Of a stretch of DNA of 10,622 bases, positions 6,057 to 10,622 are shown in pieces. A program made the translations under genes and the position numbers. The stretch's first letter is position 1, and each line of letters begins with the position of its first letter. Source of the DNA: an uncultured Prevotellaceae bacterium (lineage in GTDB: Bacteria; Bacteroidota; Bacteroidia; Bacteroidales; Bacteroidaceae); the NCBI GenBank assembly GCA_946413885.1, contig CAMKMK010000070.1, positions 1 to 10,622 of the forward strand, given 5' to 3'. Under the pieces are notes generated by a model. It searched no databases, was not told the DNA's origin, and saw nothing but the letters and a program-made list of their open reading frames with translations.

Positions 6057-7895
6057 TTATTTCACAATCTTTACACCTTTGGGAGCTTTGATGGTGGTCT
6101 TGATCTGTCCATCAGGTTGTTTCACATGCTTGATATGGATTACCTCACCGCTGGGAGTAGGATACGTTCCTTCTGCCCACTGCAGATTGCCCAAATGAGG
6201 TGTAATGCGAACTTTTTTGCAACCAGGTTCCAAAACTTCCACACCCAAAATATGATGACTCATCCACGCCGTAGGACCACTTGCCCATCCATGGCAGAAG
6301 CTATGACGGAAACCAGGATAGCAGTAAGCGCCAAAGTCTCCATGTATGTCATCTTTGCCCTCAGGAACGAAATCGTCGATTCGACCACAATTCTTGGTCC
6401 ATTCAAGATTGAAATCTTCCCAAAAGGTAGTAGCACCCAAATCAAGCATACCTCCCCAATATTTGCTAATGATGTCCATAGCCTCCTGATATCGCCCTGC
6501 CATAGCGAGAGCTTCCAGCATATAGAATCCATAGAAAGTGGAAAATCCCTGGGCTCCGCCTACTGAGATGCAATTTTTGCAAGCCTCTTCAGGTGACATG
6601 GTACCAGCGATGGCCATCAGGGCGGCAGCTTGTTTCAGATTGTTGGGAGGCATGATTTTTGTATTGAGTCGAGCAATGGCGGCATCACATTTACTAGCTC
6701 GTGACGAGTCGCCTAACAAGTTGGCGAGATATTTGGCATCCTTCAGACTCCACACAATCAGAGCGCGATAACCCGACTCCACACCTTTCGTATTAGGGCT
6801 ACTGGGCCAATCCAAGAATCGGCTGGAAGAAAGATCCTCTGTTCCATCGCTGTGAATGTGCTGATCAATTTGGTCAATAAGCCCCAAAATATAGTCCTTA
6901 TGCTTTTGAATGAAAGCGAGGTTGCCGTTCTGGACATACCAGTCATGCTGAATGATCAGGTACCAAAGAGAATAGGCACTCATGCCATTGAGCCATTGGG
7001 GAAGAGGATATTGTTTAGTGGCCAAATCCATACTGGAATAGAAACTCTCATCGTTGCCAAATACGGTGCTGATAGTGGATGTTTCTGGATGCATGTCGCC
7101 CAACCAGATAAGACGGTCACGTTTTATGCCATCCCAAATATATTCTTGCATATTAAGGTGCACCGTGTAGGCTCCTGTCTGCCATATCTCATTGAGACGA
7201 TTATCGCTACATTTAAAGGTGCCCAGATAAGGGATATCGCGATAACGGAAGACAGCATTAACCTCTTTAAGATTGACTACCACATCGGGAGTAAGTAAGT
7301 CAAGACGAACAAATCGATAGCCTGAACTGCCTATCTCGATCTGCCCGTAATAGGGACAGGTGAGCTCCATATCGCGTATTGCATGATCGTTGGTGGCTGT
7401 GTTGTTCTTTAGATCCATCACAGCCTGACTACCTGTTTCCACTAAGGAAGTCTTGGTGTTGAGCTGACTGCATGTTTCGCTGACAGACTCACCAAAGCGA
7501 ATCCGAAAAACGGGTGTCTTTGCGGGACTGCAGGAACTGATGACAATCTTGAGTCCACCATGCAACTCATGTCCAAAGTCGAGGATAATAGAGGCAGTTT
7601 TACCTTCTCGGCTTACCATTTGGCACATGTTGCCAGAAAAGATATCGGCTTGCCCCGTGTTCATTTCTAAAAGATGCTGGGGGGCAATGACATTTTGACT
7701 GCCACTGGTCCATAGTATTTTCTTGGGTACTACATAAGTACGCGTCATGATATCCTTGCGGAAATTGGCACTATCACCCTCCATTACAGGAGGAATGTAC
7801 AATTGAGCCATTGAAGGCATAAAAATAACGGCACTAAGGAGATTTACTATAAGCTTCCTGGATCGCAGGAAAGAAAATTGAGATTTTCTGGGCAT
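6057..7895 (-). CDS. Exported alpha-L-rhamnosidase, GH78-type
   Basis: The 612-residue protein has a Sec signal peptide (basic start, hydrophobic LIVNLLSAVIFM, likely cut after SMA, residue 30). A beta-sandwich region (about 60-230) includes SSGYRFVRLDLL. The helical-toroid catalytic domain follows: WDGIKRDRLIWLGDMHPE (D255, R259, D260, D267), WNGMSAYSLWYL-like middle helices, TTFWEDFN with candidate catalytic E493, and SFCHGWASGPTAWM (H535). A short beta domain ends the protein. These motifs match the GH78 alpha-L-rhamnosidase group, which removes terminal L-rhamnose from pectin, glycosides or cell-surface glycans. It is shorter than many GH78 enzymes, lacking extra carbohydrate-binding modules. 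There is no lipoprotein Cys, so it is probably periplasmic. No SusC/SusD genes or rhamnose catabolic genes are next to it in the window. Its own promoter lies at 7936-7966. Confidence 0.85.
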   Translation of the reverse strand: MPRKSQFSFLRSRKLIVNLLSAVIFMPSMAQLYIPPVMEGDSANFRKDIMTRTYVVPKKILWTSGSQNVIAPQHLLEMNTGQADIFSGNMCQMVSREGKTASIILDFGHELHGGLKIVISSCSPAKTPVFRIRFGESVSETCSQLNTKTSLVETGSQAVMDLKNNTATNDHAIRDMELTCPYYGQIEIGSSGYRFVRLDLLTPDVVVNLKEVNAVFRYRDIPYLGTFKCSDNRLNEIWQTGAYTVHLNMQEYIWDGIKRDRLIWLGDMHPETSTISTVFGNDESFYSSMDLATKQYPLPQWLNGMSAYSLWYLIIQHDWYVQNGNLAFIQKHKDYILGLIDQIDQHIHSDGTEDLSSSRFLDWPSSPNTKGVESGYRALIVWSLKDAKYLANLLGDSSRASKCDAAIARLNTKIMPPNNLKQAAALMAIAGTMSPEEACKNCISVGGAQGFSTFYGFYMLEALAMAGRYQEAMDIISKYWGGMLDLGATTFWEDFNLEWTKNCGRIDDFVPEGKDDIHGDFGAYCYPGFRHSFCHGWASGPTAWMSHHILGVEVLEPGCKKVRITPHLGNLQWAEGTYPTPSGEVIHIKHVKQPDGQIKTTIKAPKGVKIVK

Positions 7896-7920
7896 TTTAT
7901 TTCGTATTTGTTGTTATGAT

Positions 7921-8007
7921 TGACCAATTTTGTTTCAAATATATACAAAAATGAAGGAAGAGCAAAATAATGGAAAAACAAAATTTGGTCATTCCCAATA
8001 TTTGGTC
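7921..8007. promoter_or_regulatory. Interrupted inverted repeat spanning two divergent promoters
   Basis: TGACCAATTTTGTTT (7921-7935) is the reverse complement of AAACAAAATTTGGTCA (7976-7991) apart from one extra A. A third half-site, TTTGGTC, lies at 8001-8007. The left arm covers the predicted rhamnosidase start site; the right arm contains the -33 box of rpoN. The GACCAA and TTGGTC half-sites at 7922 and 7985 are 63 bp apart, about six helical turns. This would suit a looping repressor, but no regulator gene is visible nearby, so the operator role is inferred. Confidence 0.4.
7936..7966 (-). promoter_or_regulatory. Promoter of the rhamnosidase unit
   Basis: Read on the minus strand, TTTG (7966-7963), a 19-bp spacer and TATATTTG (7943-7936) match the Bacteroidota consensus exactly. 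The start would be near 7929, about 35 bases before the rhamnosidase ATG and inside the left arm of the inverted repeat at 7921-7935. Confidence 0.7.
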
Positions 8008-8015
8008 TATTTTTG
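7984..8015 (+). promoter_or_regulatory. rpoN promoter
   Basis: TTTG (7984-7987), a 20-bp spacer and TATTTTTG (8008-8015) match the Bacteroidota consensus. Transcription would begin near 8022, giving a leader of about 26 bases. The leader holds GAAAGGA 14 bases or so before the ATG, too far and weak to count as a firm ribosome binding site. Confidence 0.7.
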
Positions 8016-8047
8016 TAAAGAAATAAATGAAAGGATAAAAAAAACTG

Positions 8048-9544
8048 ATGGCTCAGACCAATTCTTTGTCACAGCAAAATGTACTTCAACAAACGCAAGT
8101 GCAGACTCTCTCGCCTCAACAGGTATTGACAGCCCGATTGACTGAACTTTCAGTGGAGGCACTTCGCCAACGTGTGGAGAACGAGTGTATGGAGAATCCG
8201 TGGTTGGAGAAGAAGGAGAATATTGGTGATGAGGCTGATGAATACGAAGATTCCATATCTTCACCAGAAGAGGAAGGCGAAGTTGTCTACGAGACACCCC
8301 CTTATGAATCCACAGAGGATGACAACAGCAGTGTGTATGGGTCGAAAGATGACATTCCTGCTTATCAGCTATACACTCACAATGGCGATAATATGCCTGA
8401 GAACATTGAGTATGGCGATACACAATCTTTTGGGGACAAGTTGGAAAGCCAGATTTATGAGTTTGACCTGACTTCTGATCAACAATTGAAATTGAAGTAC
8501 CTCATCGGTTCCCTGAGTGATGATGGACTGCTACACAAACCTCTCTATCAAATAGCTGATGAACTGGATATCTATCAGGGACTACAAACTAATGAGGAAG
8601 AAATGGAACAGTTGTTGCATGTTCTATGGCAGTTTGAGCCTTTGGGAGTTGGTGCTCGATCTGTGCAGGAATGCTTGCTTATCCAGATTCGTTATGACAC
8701 GGACAATCCCTTTCAATCATTAATGGAACGTGTAATTCGTGACTATTATGATGACTTCCTCCACAAACGTTGGGATCATATTGAGCAACGATTGCACCTG
8801 AGCCATCTTGAGATGGAAAGTCTTATTGAGAATCTGCTGAAGCTGAATCCACGGCCAGGAACTTCGTTAGGTGAGAGTATCAATCATGGTAGTCGGCAGA
8901 TAACACCTGACTTTATCGCCAAGACAGAGTTAGATGGATCGGTCAGCATGACGCTCAACGAGGAAGGTGTTCCTGAGTTGAAGATTAGTGAGGATGCCTT
9001 GGATACCCTGAAGTCTTTTGACGCAAAGGATGTGGCTAAATTGAGTCAAGCAGCTCAGGAGAACCTGCGTTTCACTCGTAGTTACGTGGATCGTGGGCAG
9101 ATGTTCATCAATGCAATGGGACAACGCAAACAGAACATGATTAGTACCATGTTGGCAATCATCAAACTGCAGAAAACATATTTCCGCACAGGCGATGAAA
9201 CCACCTTGCGGCCTATGAAGTTGGAGGACATTTCAGAAATCACAGGACTGGATATTAGCACAATAAGTCGTGTGTGCAACAGTAAGTACGTGCAGACCAG
9301 TTATGGTATCGTGCGTCTGCGGTGGTTTTTCAGCAAGGCTACACGACAAGGAGATAAGGAAGTATCTGTTCGCACAATACAGGCTGCCTTGCAGGAACTT
9401 GTTGACAACGAGGACAGGAACTATCCCTTGAGTGATGACAAATTGACTGGTTTGTTGCGTGAGCAAGGATTTGATATTGCCCGCCGTACTGTGTCTAAGT
9501 ATCGTGAGCAAATGGGAATCCCAGTAGCTCGCATGAGGAAATAG
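8048..9544 (+). CDS. rpoN: RNA polymerase sigma-54 factor (RpoN)
   Basis: This 498-residue sigma-54 directs RNA polymerase to -24/-12 promoters and needs an AAA+ activator to open them. Region I is the Gln/Leu-rich N-terminus (LSQQNVLQQTQVQTLSPQQV, then LRQRVENECMENPWLE to about residue 55), the part that contacts activators. An acidic Asp/Glu-rich region II follows (about 55-120). The core-binding domain covers about 125-320, including FEPLGVGARSVQECLLIQI and LNPRPG. The helix-turn-helix is KLEDISEITGLDISTISRVC (391-410), and the RpoN box ARRTVSKYR (478-486) reads the -24 element. All regions are present and the length is normal. It is first in a likely operon with the PAP2-like gene 44 bp on and purE beyond. 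No sigma-54 activator gene is in the window. Confidence 0.95.
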   Translation: MAQTNSLSQQNVLQQTQVQTLSPQQVLTARLTELSVEALRQRVENECMENPWLEKKENIGDEADEYEDSISSPEEEGEVVYETPPYESTEDDNSSVYGSKDDIPAYQLYTHNGDNMPENIEYGDTQSFGDKLESQIYEFDLTSDQQLKLKYLIGSLSDDGLLHKPLYQIADELDIYQGLQTNEEEMEQLLHVLWQFEPLGVGARSVQECLLIQIRYDTDNPFQSLMERVIRDYYDDFLHKRWDHIEQRLHLSHLEMESLIENLLKLNPRPGTSLGESINHGSRQITPDFIAKTELDGSVSMTLNEEGVPELKISEDALDTLKSFDAKDVAKLSQAAQENLRFTRSYVDRGQMFINAMGQRKQNMISTMLAIIKLQKTYFRTGDETTLRPMKLEDISEITGLDISTISRVCNSKYVQTSYGIVRLRWFFSKATRQGDKEVSVRTIQAALQELVDNEDRNYPLSDDKLTGLLREQGFDIARRTVSKYREQMGIPVARMRK

Positions 9545-9588
9545 CAAAAAAATAAAGAACAGAGAAAAGAAAAAGATCAAGAGAGAGA

Positions 9589-10200
9589 ATGAAAACGGCA
9601 ATCGTCATAGCACGTATCTTGTCGACCCTTTTCAGGCCTACCTATTATCCCCTGATGAGTTTCGTGATTCTGTTCACGTTGACATACCTGACTCTGCTTC
9701 CGTGGGTCTATAAGTTGTGGGTGCTGGGTATGGTTTATCTTTTTACGATAGCATTGCCGTCCATAGGAATCTATTTCTATCGCTCGATGAAGGGATGGAG
9801 TGTCTTGGAACTGCGCCACCAACACAAACGTATTGTGCCCTACGCGATTAACATTTTGTCCTATTTGTGTTGCCTCTATTTGATGAATCGTTTGCGACTG
9901 CCTTCTTTTATGGGAGGTATTATTGTTGTATCGTTATTGATTCAGTGTATTTGTACCCTGATTACCATCTATTGGAAGATCAGCATGCATTCGGCAGGTG
10001 CAGGTGGTATCATCGGCGCGTTGGTAGCCTATTCCGCCATCTTTGGTTTCAATCCTATCTGGTGGTTATGTATTGCTATTCTGTTGGCAGGATTAGTCAT
10101 GACGAGTCGTATGCTGTTGCGCCAGCATACTTTGTGGCAAGTATTGGGTGGCACATTAGTAGGAGTGATTTGCGGTTATGTAGGAATCGTTTTTGTATGA
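9589..10200 (+). CDS. PAP2-like integral membrane protein
   Basis: The 203-residue protein is almost wholly membrane: hydrophobic segments at about 20-40, 43-63, 86-98, 107-128, 138-152, 156-171 and 185-203. Polar stretches recall the three motifs of PAP2 phosphatases. HKRIVPY (79-85) stands in for the first (KX6RP), KISMHSAGAGG (130-140) for the PSGH motif, and SRMLLRQHTLWQ (173-184) for SRX5HX3D, with the likely nucleophile H180 kept but the usual Asp replaced by Gln184. It may hydrolyse a lipid phosphate or pyrophosphate in the membrane, or may have lost activity. The 44-bp gap after rpoN is purine-rich with no terminator, and purE follows after 21 bp, so the three genes are probably co-transcribed. 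The role of the pairing with rpoN is unknown. Confidence 0.7.
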   Translation: MKTAIVIARILSTLFRPTYYPLMSFVILFTLTYLTLLPWVYKLWVLGMVYLFTIALPSIGIYFYRSMKGWSVLELRHQHKRIVPYAINILSYLCCLYLMNRLRLPSFMGGIIVVSLLIQCICTLITIYWKISMHSAGAGGIIGALVAYSAIFGFNPIWWLCIAILLAGLVMTSRMLLRQHTLWQVLGGTLVGVICGYVGIVFV

Positions 10201-10221
10201 AACAATCTATAGAGTGAGAAT

Positions 10222-10622
10222 ATGAACAGTATTGTATCAATCATCATGGGCAGTACCAGCGATTTGCCTATCTTGGAGAAAGCTGCCAAGTTTCTTGACG
10301 AAATGGAGATTCCATTCGAGATGAATGCTTTAAGTGCTCACCGTACCCCTGACGAGGTCGAGAATTTTGCAAAACAGGCTGAGGAACGGGGCATTCGTGT
10401 GATCATTGCTGGGGCTGGCATGGCCGCTGCTTTACCTGGAGTGATTGCTGCCAACACTACCCTTCCTGTAATTGGAGTGCCCATCAAAGGTATGTTGGAT
10501 GGACTTGACGCTATGCTCAGCATCATTCAAATGCCTCCTGGAATCCCTGTGGCAACTGTAGGAGTAAATGGAGCTCAGAATGCTGCTATTTTGGCAGCCG
10601 AGATTTTGGCTCTTTCGAATCC
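10222..10622 (+). CDS. purE: N5-carboxyaminoimidazole ribonucleotide mutase PurE (3' end cut by window)
   Basis: The frame opens at ATG 10222, 21 bp after the PAP2-like stop, and stays open to the window end, giving 133 codons of an expected 160-170. It begins MNSIVSIIMGSTSDLP, the PurE nucleotide-binding start, followed by NALSAHRTPDEV (36-47) with the catalytic His40, the loop AGAGMAAALPG (63-73), LPVIGVPIKGMLDGLDAM and IIQMPPGIPVATVGVNGAQN. PurE moves the carboxylate of N5-CAIR to carbon 4 to give CAIR in de novo purine synthesis and acts in the cytoplasm as an octamer. The loop that reads GAAHLPG in E. coli PurE has Ala70 in place of His. This may be normal for Bacteroidota. The rest of the sequence supports an active class I-like enzyme. 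Confidence 0.93.
   Translation, partial: MNSIVSIIMGSTSDLPILEKAAKFLDEMEIPFEMNALSAHRTPDEVENFAKQAEERGIRVIIAGAGMAAALPGVIAANTTLPVIGVPIKGMLDGLDAMLSIIQMPPGIPVATVGVNGAQNAAILAAEILALSN

Noticed and set aside
5886..6566. Plus-strand open frame of 226 codons
   Set aside because: It lies opposite the signal region of the metallo-hydrolase and the catalytic part of the GH78 enzyme, both well supported.

Overview
The window looks like chromosomal DNA of a Bacteroidota bacterium, most likely Prevotella or a close relative. Four promoters fit the Bacteroidota primary-sigma pattern (TTTG, 19-20 bp, TAnnTTTG). Genes lack clear Shine-Dalgarno sequences. The large PutA, the RpoN and the PurE have the look of that phylum, and the first gene is a tiny MKKTY-type protein of a kind I recall from Prevotella. 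The taxon is inferred from these features, not from a search.

Layout. Bases 56-214 encode a 52-residue protein closed by a strong terminator. Bases 215-1312 are about 1.1 kb without a convincing gene but dense in structure: a stable-RNA-like unit (promoter, tRNA-like hairpin, terminator, 474-607); an array of CAACACGTTG elements on an exact 22-bp pitch (657-846); and nested inverted repeats of GTGTAGAGT (943-1091). A good promoter at 1249-1279 then leads into putA (1313-4807), the bifunctional proline-to-glutamate enzyme.

Three minus-strand genes follow, with transcription running from 7895 down to 4771: an exported GH78-type alpha-L-rhamnosidase, an exported twin-arginine metallo-beta-lactamase-fold hydrolase 13 bp behind it, and a small DUF4298 protein whose end overlaps the end of putA by 37 bp. 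The first two look like one transcription unit. No SusC/SusD pair is visible beside them, so within the window this is not a classical polysaccharide utilisation locus.

From 8048 the plus strand carries rpoN (sigma-54), a PAP2-like membrane protein, and the start of purE, which runs off the window end. The rhamnosidase and rpoN are divergent. Their two promoters lie within 80 bp, and an interrupted inverted repeat overlaps both.

The coding genes are mostly metabolic or housekeeping. The least explained part is the repeat-rich stretch at 474-1091, which is the best candidate for undescribed biology. I found no CRISPR array, intact insertion sequence, functional tRNA or rRNA gene.
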